Shown: piece after piece, positions 17,474 through 26,187 of the stretch
How positions within the stretch are numbered: the stretch's first letter is position 1
How the letters are laid out: every line of letters begins with the position of its first letter
Source of the DNA: JANNMJ01 sp031397815
GTDB taxonomy: Bacteria > Bacteroidota > Bacteroidia > Cytophagales > Hymenobacteraceae
Assembly (NCBI GenBank): GCA_031397815.1
Contig: JANNMJ010000020.1
Span: 1 to 48,131, forward strand
DNA: 48,131 nt
Reading direction: 5' to 3'
Notes under the pieces: model-generated
What the model saw: only the letters and a program-made list of their open reading frames with translations
Told to the model about the DNA's origin: nothing
Databases searched by the model: none
Made by a program: the position numbers and the translations under genes

Positions 17474-18103
17474 TTATTTCTTGCCTTTCTTACCGCCCTT
17501 GCCAGCGGCCGGAGTAGCAGCAGGCGTTGCGGCCGGAGCTGGCGTGCTAGCTGCTGGAGCAGCTTCCGGCGTACCGGCAGGGCGTGGCGTTACGCCCATT
17601 TTCTTGAGCACCAAATCCGAGATGTTGGCATCGTCGGGGGCGTGCAAGAGCACGGGCGTGGTGCCGTAACCGGCATCCGAGTTGAGCACGTAAGCGTAGC
17701 CGTTCTCTTTGGCGACGTCGTCAATCGTCTTCTGGAGCTTGTCGAGGGCGGGCTTCAAAAGCTGCTGCTGCTTCTGCTGCAACGACTGGTCGGCCGACTT
17801 CTGGAAGTCCTGAATTGAGCTTTGCAGGTTTTGCAGCTCTTTCTCTTTATCGGCTTTCACGAGCTCCGTCATCGTGGCGCCGCCTTTTTGATAGGCTTCC
17901 AGCTTGGTTTGGAACTCGGTGGTTTTCGATTTGAGCTGTGCTTCCAGCTGCCCGCTGTACGCCTTCAGATCGGCTTCGATCTGCTTGCTTTCGGGCATTT
18001 GGCTCAGCACGTAATCAACGTTGGTGTAGCCGATTTTCTGGCCCACTGAGACAGTCGTGGCGGCCAGCATCAGACCGGCGGCCAACATCAGGATTTTCTT
18101 CAT
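17474..18103 (-). CDS. OmpH/Skp-family periplasmic chaperone (first copy)
   Basis: A 209-residue periplasmic holdase that carries unfolded outer-membrane proteins to BamA. Signal peptide MKKILMLAAGLMLAATTVSV, then the Skp-type strand QKIGYTNVDYVLSQMPE, a long coiled-coil tentacle (about 40-120, rich in Gln/Lys/Glu), and the return strand NGYAYVLNSDAGYGT. The C-terminus is an Ala/Pro/Thr tail ending in a basic cluster (KGGKKGKK), beyond the usual domain. Start ATG 18103 puts the signal peptide first. It is the last gene of the bamA cluster. Confidence 0.9.
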   Translation of the reverse strand: MKKILMLAAGLMLAATTVSVGQKIGYTNVDYVLSQMPESKQIEADLKAYSGQLEAQLKSKTTEFQTKLEAYQKGGATMTELVKADKEKELQNLQSSIQDFQKSADQSLQQKQQQLLKPALDKLQKTIDDVAKENGYAYVLNSDAGYGTTPVLLHAPDDANISDLVLKKMGVTPRPAGTPEAAPAASTPAPAATPAATPAAGKGGKKGKK

Positions 18104-18161
18104 ACTAGTCAAGCAAATAATAATCGGGCCAGTTCACGCTTGTGCGCTGGGGGTGCAAAGG

Positions 18162-18866
18162 TCAGGGTTTTTTGGAGCCCGGTGCAACGGGTTTTTCTTC
18201 CGACTGCTGGTTCGGGAAGTCGTTCCCGCCATTTCCGCCGTTGTTGCTGTCATCGCCGCCGCTTTTACCGCCGCCGGGTAGCTGCACCTGTTGGTCATCG
18301 GCGCCTTCCGGCCGACGACCGGGCTGGTTTTTCTCCGGCGATTTGATGCCCAGCTCCTCCAGCACGTACTCGGTGTAGTCGTGCGTGGGGTTGGTGTAGA
18401 GCATCGTGACGTCGCCGGATTTATCGAAAATGATGGCGAGCTGCTTCTGTTTCGCCACTTTTTCGAGGGCGGCGAACACCTGATCGTACACGGGCTTCAT
18501 CAGCTCCTGACGCTTTTTGAAGACGGTGCCTTCAAAACCAAACGTCTTCTGCTGAAACTCGCGCGCTTCGGTTTCCTTCTTCGCAATCTCGTCGAGGCGC
18601 TTTTTCTTCTGCTCATCCCGCAGCAACGGCTCCGAGAGCTTGTAGTCGCGATTGAGCTGGTCGATATCCTTCCGCTTCTGCTCGATCTCCTTCTGCCAAG
18701 CCGCTGATAAGCGGTTGACTTCCTGCTGAGCCGTCGAGTAGGCGGGCAGCTTTTCCATGATGTAGCGCGAATCGGCGTAACCGATTTTCTGCGCGTGCGC
18801 CGCACCCGCAGTCAGCAAGCTCAGCAGCCCACTCCAGATGAGTAGACGAAGGACGCGTAGCGACAT
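18162..18866 (-). CDS. OmpH/Skp-family periplasmic chaperone (second copy)
   Basis: 234 residues with the same architecture as its neighbour: signal peptide (LRLLIWSGLLSLLTAGAAHA), QKIGYADSRYIMEKLPAY, coiled coil of about 90 residues, and the closing strand LAIIFDKSGDVTMLYTNP. Its tail is different, Gly/Asn/Asp-rich (GGDDSNNGGNGGND). Tandem ompH genes behind bamA are usual in Bacteroidota. The ATG at 18866 is 32 bases behind the bamA stop, which suggests co-transcription. Confidence 0.9.
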   Translation of the reverse strand: MSLRVLRLLIWSGLLSLLTAGAAHAQKIGYADSRYIMEKLPAYSTAQQEVNRLSAAWQKEIEQKRKDIDQLNRDYKLSEPLLRDEQKKKRLDEIAKKETEAREFQQKTFGFEGTVFKKRQELMKPVYDQVFAALEKVAKQKQLAIIFDKSGDVTMLYTNPTHDYTEYVLEELGIKSPEKNQPGRRPEGADDQQVQLPGGGKSGGDDSNNGGNGGNDFPNQQSEEKPVAPGSKKP

Positions 18867-18898
18867 CAGAGAAGAAGAGAACGGGAAAGACAAGAGGA

Positions 18899-21439
18899 TT
18901 AGCGAATCTGCTGGCCGATGGTGAAGTGAAACTGGCCGCGCTTCTGCCCGACGGCACCGGGGATGTTGTCGAAGCCGTAGCCATAATCGAACCCAAGTAA
19001 CCCGAACGCCGCCATAAAAATGCGAACCCCGGCCCCGGCCGAACGATAAAGCTGATAGGGATTATAGGTTGCGTAGTCGGCGTACGAGTTACCGGCTTCG
19101 GTGAAGGCGAGGGCGTAAATCGTCGCTGAAGGGTTCAGCGAGATCGGATAACGCATTTCGAGTACGTATTTATTGTACGCCACCCCGCCCGATTCGCCCG
19201 AGCGGGCGTTCGGCAGGGCACCGGCGGCGTTCGGGTCTTCGTAACCGCGCAGACCGACGAAGTCGGTGCCGACGAGCAGGTTGAATCCCCCCAAACCAGA
19301 ACCGCCGAGCTTGAAGCGCTCAAACGGTCCAATCTCTTGCGCCCGCCGATACGTGCTCACGAAACCAAAGTGCGCCCGAGCGTTCAGCACCAAGTTGCCC
19401 ACCACTTTGGTGAACCACGACGCATCGAACATCCACTTGTTGAACTCGATCCGCCGAACGTTCGATGGCTGCAAGTTGAACAGGGAATATGGCGGCGTCA
19501 GGTTCACCGACATCGACAACGACGACCCGCGCCGTGGGAAAGTCGGGTTATCGATGGAGTTCCGCGCCAGCGTATTCGTGATCGAAACGCTATACGCATC
19601 GCCGTTCGAGAAGCCCGGGAACACGCCGTAATTATTGAGGCGATACTGATAGAACGACAGCGAGTGGCTCAGCGTGAAGTACGTATCCGGTATCTGCAAG
19701 CGCCGCCCCAAGCTCACGCTGGCGCCGTTGATCTTGATCGAGGGAGTCGCGGAAGTGATGGCCTCTGTGCCGAAAATCGAGCGTTGAATACTCTTACTCA
19801 AGCTCACCGAGAACGAGTTCGGCTTGTGCCCGCCGAGCCACGGCTCCGTAAACGTCAGCGAATACGACTGGTACGACCGGCCGTTCGCCTGCGCGCTCAC
19901 CCCAATCCGCTGGCCATCGCCACCCGGCACAGGCTGCCAGTTCGATAGCTTACCGGCTTTCCGGAGCGAGAAGTTGTTGAAAACCAGCCCCACCGTGCCC
20001 GTAAAGCCCAGTGGCCCGCCCCAACCGCCGGAAAGCGTCACTTGGTCGGAAGGTTTCTCCACCACCGTCCAGTTGATATCCACCGTGCCGTCCTGCGGGT
20101 TTGGCACCGGCGAAGGCGTTACTTTTTCAGGGTCGAAGTAGCCGAGCGTCGCCAATTCGCGCTGGGAGCGGATGATGTCCTCGCGCGAGAATTTCTGACC
20201 GGGAATCGTGTACAGCTCCCGCAAAATGACGTGGTCGCTGGTCTTGGTATTCCCTTCCACGGTCACTTCGCGGATGCGCGCCTGCTGACCTTCGTTAAGG
20301 CGCATCTCGATATCAATCGAGTCGCCTTCCACTAGCACTTCTACCGGGTCAACGGAGAAGAACAGGTAGCCATCGTTCATGTAGAGCGACGTCACATCCA
20401 GCCCGGTCGGGTTGTAGTTGACGCGCTTTTCGAGCTTTTCCTTCGAATACGACTCGCCCTTCTTGACGCCCAAGATGCCGTTGAGGTATTTTGAGTCGTA
20501 GAGATAGTTACCCGTCCAGGTGACGTGCCGGAAGTAGTACTTGCGCCCCTCATCAATCCGGAGCTTGACGGCTACTCGGTCGGGGCTGGTGCTGTACACC
20601 GTGTCTTGCACGATAGCCGCATCCCGGTAGCCCTCGCTCTGGTAGTAATCGATCAGAATGCGCTTGTCTTCCTCGAACCCCGATTTCAGGAATTTCGAGG
20701 TCGTGAAAAGCTTGTACCAGTGCTTCTCCTTGGTCTTCTTGAGCTTGCCGCGCAGCTTCGATTCTTTGACGGCTTCATTGCCTTCAAAGTCAATAGTGGC
20801 GATTTTCACGCGCGGCCCTTTGTCCACGTTGAACGTCAGCACCACCGAGTTCGGCAGCACCGAATCAGGCCGCGGAATCACGTTGACGCGCGCATTCATG
20901 AAGCCCTTCTCCAGAAAATACTTCCGAATCGTAGTGCGCGTGTTGCTGAGCAAGGCATCCGTCACCACCTTGCCCCGGATCAGCTTAATCTTCTTGCGCA
21001 GATCGTCGGCCTGTCCTTTCTTGATTCCTTTGAAAGCGAATTTTGAAAGCCGAGGGCGCTCCTTCAGCTCGAAGTTGAGGAAGAGGTAGGTTCCTTCGAG
21101 CTTCGTAATCGTCACATCGGCATCGCCGAGCAGCCCTTGATCCCACAGCTTGTGCAGGGCTTTACCCAAGTCTTCACCGGGCACCATAATCTTATCGCCG
21201 ACTTTGAGGCCGGTGAGCGAGATGATCGTGTTCGCATCCAGATACTGCGTACCGGTCACGGTAATACCGCCGATCTCGTACTGCGTTGGCTCCGTGGGTA
21301 GCGTTACGGATGCCGCCGGCCGATTAACGCCGAGCTGCGCCCAAGCAAGCGTCGGCACCACCCACAGCAGCGCGGCAAAGCCCAGCAGGAATCTCCGAAA
21401 AATCACTGAATTGGTCGTAGTGGAATGAGGCGTTTTCAT
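18899..21439 (-). CDS. bamA: Outer-membrane protein assembly factor BamA
   Basis: An 846-residue Omp85 protein, the central insertase for outer-membrane barrels. After the signal peptide (FLLGFAALLWVVPTLAWA) come five POTRA domains (about 48-430; for example YEIGGITVTGTQYLDANTI, VKIATIDFEGNEAVKESKL, ARIREVTVEGNTKTSDHVI). The 16-strand barrel carries the lid-lock motif FKLGGSGLGGFN and GLRGYEDPNAAG, the latter including the conserved GxRGY loop. The start ATG 21439 overlaps the uppS stop as ATGA, so translation is coupled. A 48-residue upstream extension is rejected. Confidence 0.95.
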   Translation of the reverse strand: MKTPHSTTTNSVIFRRFLLGFAALLWVVPTLAWAQLGVNRPAASVTLPTEPTQYEIGGITVTGTQYLDANTIISLTGLKVGDKIMVPGEDLGKALHKLWDQGLLGDADVTITKLEGTYLFLNFELKERPRLSKFAFKGIKKGQADDLRKKIKLIRGKVVTDALLSNTRTTIRKYFLEKGFMNARVNVIPRPDSVLPNSVVLTFNVDKGPRVKIATIDFEGNEAVKESKLRGKLKKTKEKHWYKLFTTSKFLKSGFEEDKRILIDYYQSEGYRDAAIVQDTVYSTSPDRVAVKLRIDEGRKYYFRHVTWTGNYLYDSKYLNGILGVKKGESYSKEKLEKRVNYNPTGLDVTSLYMNDGYLFFSVDPVEVLVEGDSIDIEMRLNEGQQARIREVTVEGNTKTSDHVILRELYTIPGQKFSREDIIRSQRELATLGYFDPEKVTPSPVPNPQDGTVDINWTVVEKPSDQVTLSGGWGGPLGFTGTVGLVFNNFSLRKAGKLSNWQPVPGGDGQRIGVSAQANGRSYQSYSLTFTEPWLGGHKPNSFSVSLSKSIQRSIFGTEAITSATPSIKINGASVSLGRRLQIPDTYFTLSHSLSFYQYRLNNYGVFPGFSNGDAYSVSITNTLARNSIDNPTFPRRGSSLSMSVNLTPPYSLFNLQPSNVRRIEFNKWMFDASWFTKVVGNLVLNARAHFGFVSTYRRAQEIGPFERFKLGGSGLGGFNLLVGTDFVGLRGYEDPNAAGALPNARSGESGGVAYNKYVLEMRYPISLNPSATIYALAFTEAGNSYADYATYNPYQLYRSAGAGVRIFMAAFGLLGFDYGYGFDNIPGAVGQKRGQFHFTIGQQIR

Positions 21440-22185
21440 TGACCGCTCACCAGCTGTTCGCTCGTTTGGCCGAAGCGCCGCTCCCGGCGCTGAAATGCCT
21501 GCAAGGCGTCGTTGAAATGAGCTTTTCGGAAATCGGGCCACAGCAGATCGGTGATGTACAGCTCGGTATAAGCCAACTGCCACAGCATAAAGTTGCTGAT
21601 GCGTTGCTCCCCGCTGGTACGGATAAGGAGTTCGGGATCGGGATAAGCGGCGGTCGACAGCGCGCCTGTGAGATGCTGTGGAGTGATCTGATCGGGCTGA
21701 AGTTGCCCGGCGGCGACCATTTCAGCAATCCGGCGCGTCGCCTGCGTCAGATCCCAGCGCCCGGAGTAGCTCAGCGCCAACACCAGCGTAAGGCCCGTGT
21801 TCTGCGCCGTCAGCTCTATAGATTCCGCCAGTTCCCGCTGACAGGAGCTTGGCAAATCAGTCGTCTGGCCAATCGTGTGCAGCCGAACGTTATTTTTAGT
21901 CAGTGTCGCGGTTTCCTTGCGGATAGTGGTCACGAGCAGCTGCATCAGCGCCATCACCTCCGCCGCCGGTCGATTCCAGTTTTCCGTCGAGAAGGCGTAA
22001 AGCGTCAACACTTTTACGCCCGCCTCTGCCGCCGCCTCCACTGTTTCCCGTACCGCCGTAATGGCGCTTTGATGACCAAAGATCCGCAATCCGCCTTTTT
22101 GCCGCGCCCAACGACCGTTTCCATCCATAATGATGGCCACATGAGTTGGTACAGCAAGTGAAGACGAGGTATTGCGAGTGGCCAT
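21436..22185 (-). CDS. uppS: Isoprenyl transferase (undecaprenyl diphosphate synthase)
   Basis: A 249-residue cis-prenyltransferase that builds the C55 lipid carrier for peptidoglycan and surface polysaccharides. Motifs in order: HVAIIMDGNGRWARQKG with catalytic Asp21, FSTENWNRP, and the C-terminal RTSGEQRISNFMLWQLAYTE that binds isopentenyl diphosphate. Its stop overlaps the bamA start by four bases. Confidence 0.96.
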   Translation of the reverse strand: MATRNTSSSLAVPTHVAIIMDGNGRWARQKGGLRIFGHQSAITAVRETVEAAAEAGVKVLTLYAFSTENWNRPAAEVMALMQLLVTTIRKETATLTKNNVRLHTIGQTTDLPSSCQRELAESIELTAQNTGLTLVLALSYSGRWDLTQATRRIAEMVAAGQLQPDQITPQHLTGALSTAAYPDPELLIRTSGEQRISNFMLWQLAYTELYITDLLWPDFRKAHFNDALQAFQRRERRFGQTSEQLVSGQ

Positions 22186-22206
22186 TTAAAAACAGGAAAT
22201 CAGCCG

Positions 22207-22214
22207 CAAAACTA
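22207..22214 (-). promoter_or_regulatory. Possible internal -7 box before uppS
   Basis: TAGTTTTG on the minus strand, about 22 bases before the uppS ATG, matches TAnnTTTG exactly, but no TTG is found at the usual distance. Confidence 0.25.
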
Positions 22215-22255
22215 CGCAACCCAACCCGCACGTTCCTGCTACCGCCAACCAGACA

Positions 22256-23029
22256 CTATTTTCTCCCGCTGCCGCCCGATGGATGTCCGGCCGGGCAATT
22301 GATCTTATAGAACGTATACGACAGGCTAATACCATTGTAGAAGTACCAATCCGGGTCGCCGGTTTGCGCATACTGTGGCGGCTCCGGTTCTTCTAAATTA
22401 TCGAACCCGTCGCCGAATGTTCGGCGCCCACCAGCTTCAATGCCCAAGTTCAGCTCGCGGCTGAGGGCGTATTTGATACCTAAGCCAATCGGAATGGAGA
22501 TGGACAGCTTAGTGGCATCCACTTTCCGCATCAAGGGTCTGGCAACGGTACCGCTACTCCGGTACTCAGTACTCGTAGACGCATAATAGCCGGCTACGCC
22601 CGCGAAGACGTAGGGCGTCCAGCGGGTGCGGCGTTTCTGGTCGTAATAGTCGAGGAAGTTGTATTCGCCCCCAACCATCACTTCTGTCAGGAAGGCCCGG
22701 AAAGTAGCTTGCCGGTTAACGGCCACGGGAATTATTTCACCTGATCGGCGCACATTCTCATCGGCCGCCGCCAAGCTCCCCAAGCTTAGAGCCGCTCGGA
22801 GCGTCAAAGCTGCCGACACGTCTTTGCGGTAAAATATCGTACCGGCCGGCCGATTGTTGAGAAAGCGGTAGGAAGGCGCGACCTCGCCGCGGTAGTTCAT
22901 TCCTCCCAGCCCGATGCCCACCTCGGAGGTGGTCGTCGTTTGGGCCAGCGCGGTGGGGGCAAAAAAAACGCTCCCTGCCAGCCAGAGGCCGGCAAGGAGC
23001 GTTGATAAGGAATACGAAGCTCGGCGCAT
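22256..23029 (-). CDS. DUF6089 / PorG-like outer-membrane protein
   Basis: 257 residues with a signal peptide (LLAGLWLAGSVFFAPTALA) and an eight-strand-type barrel: IGLGGMNYRGEVAPSYRF, TPYVFAGVAGYYAS, SIPIGLGIKYALSRELNLGIEAGGRRTFGDGFDN, WYFYNGISLSYTF. Proteins of this family next to uppS and bamA are annotated in Bacteroidota as DUF6089, and the T9SS component PorG belongs to it. It is the most diverged of three tandem relatives here. It lies 35 bases behind the next copy and probably shares its transcript. Of the three it sits where PorG-type genes normally do, directly before uppS. Confidence 0.82.
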   Translation of the reverse strand: MRRASYSLSTLLAGLWLAGSVFFAPTALAQTTTTSEVGIGLGGMNYRGEVAPSYRFLNNRPAGTIFYRKDVSAALTLRAALSLGSLAAADENVRRSGEIIPVAVNRQATFRAFLTEVMVGGEYNFLDYYDQKRRTRWTPYVFAGVAGYYASTSTEYRSSGTVARPLMRKVDATKLSISIPIGLGIKYALSRELNLGIEAGGRRTFGDGFDNLEEPEPPQYAQTGDPDWYFYNGISLSYTFYKINCPAGHPSGGSGRK

Positions 23030-23064
23030 TCAGAGGAGTCGAGGGGTGGATAATCCAGCCCCGC

Positions 23065-24009
23065 CTATCTGAATTTGGGGCTTTTGGTATCTGGAATCAG
23101 GATGTACGACAGATGAAAACCGGAAACGATGTACCAGTCATCTTCATTGTTCGTACCACGCTTCTGGCCTTTAACGCCATAACTTCCTCTAAATTTTGGA
23201 TCCTGCTTAATTAGCGGAAATGCTTCAGCACTCCGGTCAGCGTACTCTTGAGCTTTAGCGCTCAGGTCATTCTGATCGGCGTAGTTACCGCTAACATCGT
23301 CGAGGTAATCGGTAAACGTCTTGCGCCAGCCGATTTCGTAGCCGATGTTCATCTGGCGGTTGATTCTGTAGTTAGCGCCGAGACCGAAAGGTATCGAAAT
23401 CTGAGCACGGCTGTAAGGCTTCTCATAGCCTTTGGCTGCACGGTCATTTGACTTTTGACCTTCCGTACCCAATGTCTGGAGCGCTACTACTTCGCTTCCC
23501 TTGACACCTTTAGGATTGTGGTAATACCCAGCAACGCCAGCGAAAACGTACGGTGAAAAGTCACGCCGTTTCAGGTAGGTTCCCCGGTTCTCAAACAAAT
23601 CCAGTACACCCACTGCCGAAAGCTCCACAATATCGTTGCGGAAGCTCAGGTTGCGGTTGTAGCGGTAAACCGCATCAGCGTCTTTGTTATCCGTCGACTT
23701 TTGGTCGTTACCGGTAATCCGTCCGTAGCTCAGGCCTACTCGGCCGGAAATACGCGGTGCGAACCGGTGCATGTAGCTAATGCCGAGGTTAGGCCGGGTG
23801 GCACCAAAGCGAAAGCTGGTAAAGCTGGTTTTGGGAACCAGATCACCGAAATAGTTCATCGCATTGAGGTGAACTGAAACGGTGTTGTAGTTTTTTGCCT
23901 GACGTGCCGCAGAGGGCATCATCTGAGCAGCAGCTTCAGAGGGCAAAAAAATACTCCCTGCCAGCGCCAAGCCGGCAAGGAGTGAGGGTGCGGACTTAAG
24001 GGGTTTCAT
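23065..24009 (-). CDS. DUF6089 / PorG-like outer-membrane protein, middle copy
   Basis: 314 residues. Signal peptide MKPLKSAPSLLAGLALAGSI, then YNTVSVHLNAMNYFGDLVP, GRVGLSYGRITG, FSPYVFAGVAGYYHNPKG, SIPFGLGANYRINRQMNIGYEIGWRK, TDYLDDVSGNYAD and a final strand WYIVSGFHLSYIL, ending SPKFR. It is a close paralog of the gene before it (24174-25094), with near-identical DNA in places, for example around 23627-23655 against 24747-24775. It is probably a T9SS- or envelope-associated barrel, but paralogs may have taken other tasks. Confidence 0.82.
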   Translation of the reverse strand: MKPLKSAPSLLAGLALAGSIFLPSEAAAQMMPSAARQAKNYNTVSVHLNAMNYFGDLVPKTSFTSFRFGATRPNLGISYMHRFAPRISGRVGLSYGRITGNDQKSTDNKDADAVYRYNRNLSFRNDIVELSAVGVLDLFENRGTYLKRRDFSPYVFAGVAGYYHNPKGVKGSEVVALQTLGTEGQKSNDRAAKGYEKPYSRAQISIPFGLGANYRINRQMNIGYEIGWRKTFTDYLDDVSGNYADQNDLSAKAQEYADRSAEAFPLIKQDPKFRGSYGVKGQKRGTNNEDDWYIVSGFHLSYILIPDTKSPKFR

Positions 24010-24089
24010 CGGGTACTATTGTTGGTCATCCGGGGTTACTTGGGCTTGTCAGAGAGGAGTGGAGAGAATGGTGAACAGAAGAACGATAA

Positions 24090-24119
24090 CAAATATCGCT
24101 ACAGCCAAGGACGCGGCAA
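24090..24119 (-). promoter_or_regulatory. Candidate promoter of the middle DUF6089 gene
   Basis: Minus strand: TTG (24117-24119), 19-bp spacer, GATATTTG (24090-24097), one mismatch from consensus. An overlapping perfect box TATATTTG (24117-24124) lacks a well-placed TTG. Confidence 0.45.
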
Positions 24120-24173
24120 ATATAGCTGAACTTTCTGGCAAGTTCGCTATCGTTGTCTGGAGCGCTTGGCGGT

Positions 24174-25094
24174 TTAGCGGAATTTCGGGCTCTTCTGCGA
24201 AGGGGTGAGGATGTAGGAGATGTTGAAGCCTGATACGATGTACCAATCATTTTCGTTGTTGGTACCGCGCTTTTGACCTTTCACACCGTAGCCGCTATAC
24301 TTAATCTTCTCAGCACCGGTGAGGGCTAGGTAAGCCGGATTTTCGATGCTACGATCTGCTAAGCGAGCAGCCAAAGGACTTTTTGCAAAAATTTCCGCCT
24401 TATCAGCGTAGGTGCCGCTGACGTCGTCGAGGTAGTCGGTGAACGTTTTCCGCCAACCGATCTCGAAACCTACGTCGATCTGACGGTCAAGCTTGTAGCG
24501 GAGACCTGCACCGAAAGGAATAGCAAACTGACCTCGGTTGTACGGCTTGCCTCCGGCAAGGGTTTGCCCTTCGGTGCCGAGTGGCTGAAGCGCGACGAAT
24601 TTCCCGTCGATCTCAGCCTTTGGGTTGTGGTAGAACATTGCCACGCCCCCGAAGAGGTATGGAGCGAATTCGCGGCGCTTGAGGTAGTTACCACGGTTTT
24701 CGAACAGGTCGATCACCGCTACACCAGACACCTCCACGATATCGTTGCGGAAGCTCAGGTTGCGATAGTATCGGTACGAAGCGTCGTTATCAGCAACATC
24801 GGCCGCCAAGTTGTCGGAACCGGAGATCCGCCCGTAGCTCAGTGCCACCCGCCCGGAGAGCCGGGGCGCAAAGCGGTGCATATAGCTGACAGCCAAGTTG
24901 GGGCGCGTAGCGCCCAAGCGCAAGCTGGCGAAGCTGGTTTTAGGCACCACATCACCGAAGTAGTTCATCGCATTCAGATGAACTGAGACAGTGTTATACA
25001 GCTTACGCCGATTAAACTGCTGCGCTTCGGCGCTGGGGGTGGTAAGGAGCCAGCACGCTGCGGTCAGCAGAAGGCAGGAGAAAAACTTCTTCAT
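24174..25094 (-). CDS. DUF6089 / PorG-like outer-membrane protein, promoter-proximal copy
   Basis: 306 residues from ATG 25094 (MKKFFSCLLLTAACWLLTTP, signal peptide to AEAQ). It carries the same family phrases as the middle copy: YNTVSVHLNAMNYFGDVVP, RPNLAVSYMHRFAPRLSG, RRKTFTDYLDDVSG-like strand and WYIVSGFNISYIL, ending SPKFR. The 24 residues upstream in frame lie in the leader, downstream of a perfect promoter, and are rejected. The local duplication suggests either dosage need or specialised copies. Confidence 0.82.
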   Translation of the reverse strand: MKKFFSCLLLTAACWLLTTPSAEAQQFNRRKLYNTVSVHLNAMNYFGDVVPKTSFASLRLGATRPNLAVSYMHRFAPRLSGRVALSYGRISGSDNLAADVADNDASYRYYRNLSFRNDIVEVSGVAVIDLFENRGNYLKRREFAPYLFGGVAMFYHNPKAEIDGKFVALQPLGTEGQTLAGGKPYNRGQFAIPFGAGLRYKLDRQIDVGFEIGWRKTFTDYLDDVSGTYADKAEIFAKSPLAARLADRSIENPAYLALTGAEKIKYSGYGVKGQKRGTNNENDWYIVSGFNISYILTPSQKSPKFR

Positions 25095-25173
25095 ACAAGC
25101 GAGAGCGAAGAGGAAGTGAGGTACAGAGCGTAAGGAACTATTTAGGCGATTGATTGAGCTAACCAATCACGGA

Positions 25174-25203
25174 CAAACATACCACCAAAATCTACTTTCC
25201 CAA
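25174..25203 (-). promoter_or_regulatory. Consensus promoter of the DUF6089 cluster
   Basis: Minus strand: TTG (25201-25203), 19-bp spacer, TATGTTTG (25174-25181), a perfect match. It lies about 80 bases before ATG 25094 and probably drives the barrel genes independently of nadK. Confidence 0.75.
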
Positions 25204-25227
25204 AACCTGCCGAAGAAAGATTGCACT

Positions 25228-26127
25228 TTAGATCAATCTTTCAGGCGGATTCCGTTCATCAAGCCCCCAATTCAGCTTGGTGCGCAACGTACTCAGGAAG
25301 TTGGCTTGGTGGACTTTGATCAGACGGGCGCCGAAGCGTTCCTTACTGACAGCTAGTTGAATACTGGCGTCGACGGGCTGCGAGCGGGAGTCGAGGGAGA
25401 TGAGGAAGTTGTTGGCTCGGCCCTCGATTTCGAAGGAGATGACGCTGCGGTCGGGCACGATGAGAGGGCGCACATTCAGGTTGTGCGGGCACACCGGCGC
25501 GATGACGAAGTTGGTGGTGTGCGGGAGCAAGACCGGCCCCCCGCAGGAGAGCGAGTAGCCAGTGGAGCCGGTTGGCGTTGAGACGATTAGGCCATCGGCC
25601 CAGTAGGAATTGAGGAACTCGCCGTCGATATAGGTGTGCACGACGATCATCGCGGACGAGTCGCGCTTGAGAATCGAGAACTCATTGAGCCCGAAAGCGA
25701 TGCCATCGAAGAGCGGACGGTCGGCCTCGACGCGAATCAGGGAGCGGTCGTCGAGGGTGTAGTGGCCGCGCACCAACGCATCTAAGGCTTCCGTGACGCG
25801 CTCTTGAGGAACGGTGGCGAGGAACCCGAGACGCCCCATGTTGATGCCCAGAATTGGAATCTGAAGCGCCCCAACGTACGTCACGGCTTCGAGGAGCGTG
25901 CCGTCGCCGCCGAGGCTAAGGACGAACTGGACGCCGCTGAGGGAATCGCCGCGCTCGAAGGGTGTGCTGCCGGCGGGCATCGCGACGCCCATCAGCAGTA
26001 GCTCTTGGAAGACGCTGCCCAGCACGCGCGGGGCGGCGCCGTGGGCATCAAGGGCATCGAACAGGGCCTGTAGATACGGCCGCATCGGCTCGGTGGGCAG
26101 CTTGCCGATGATGGCAACGTGGAGCAT
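25228..26127 (-). CDS. nadK: NAD kinase
   Basis: A 299-residue cytoplasmic kinase that makes NADP from NAD. It shows the family signature GGDGT at 73-77 in VLSLGGDGTLLEA, the nucleotide-binding NMGRLGFLA, the conserved NE pair in GLNEFSILKRD, and the glycine-rich TPTGSTGYSLSCGGP. Length fits. Its location next to the DUF6089/uppS/bamA genes is conserved in Bacteroidota. Confidence 0.95.
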   Translation of the reverse strand: MLHVAIIGKLPTEPMRPYLQALFDALDAHGAAPRVLGSVFQELLLMGVAMPAGSTPFERGDSLSGVQFVLSLGGDGTLLEAVTYVGALQIPILGINMGRLGFLATVPQERVTEALDALVRGHYTLDDRSLIRVEADRPLFDGIAFGLNEFSILKRDSSAMIVVHTYIDGEFLNSYWADGLIVSTPTGSTGYSLSCGGPVLLPHTTNFVIAPVCPHNLNVRPLIVPDRSVISFEIEGRANNFLISLDSRSQPVDASIQLAVSKERFGARLIKVHQANFLSTLRTKLNWGLDERNPPERLI

Positions 26128-26187
26128 ACGCGAGCTAAGTGTAAAGTTAAACCGGAACCGAACGCGGGGGCAAATTACGGGAGTGGC

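Noticed and set aside
24049..24246. Small hydrophobic peptide between two DUF6089 genes
   Set aside because: It overlaps the end of the upstream gene and its leader is the promoter region of the next; composition is not convincing.
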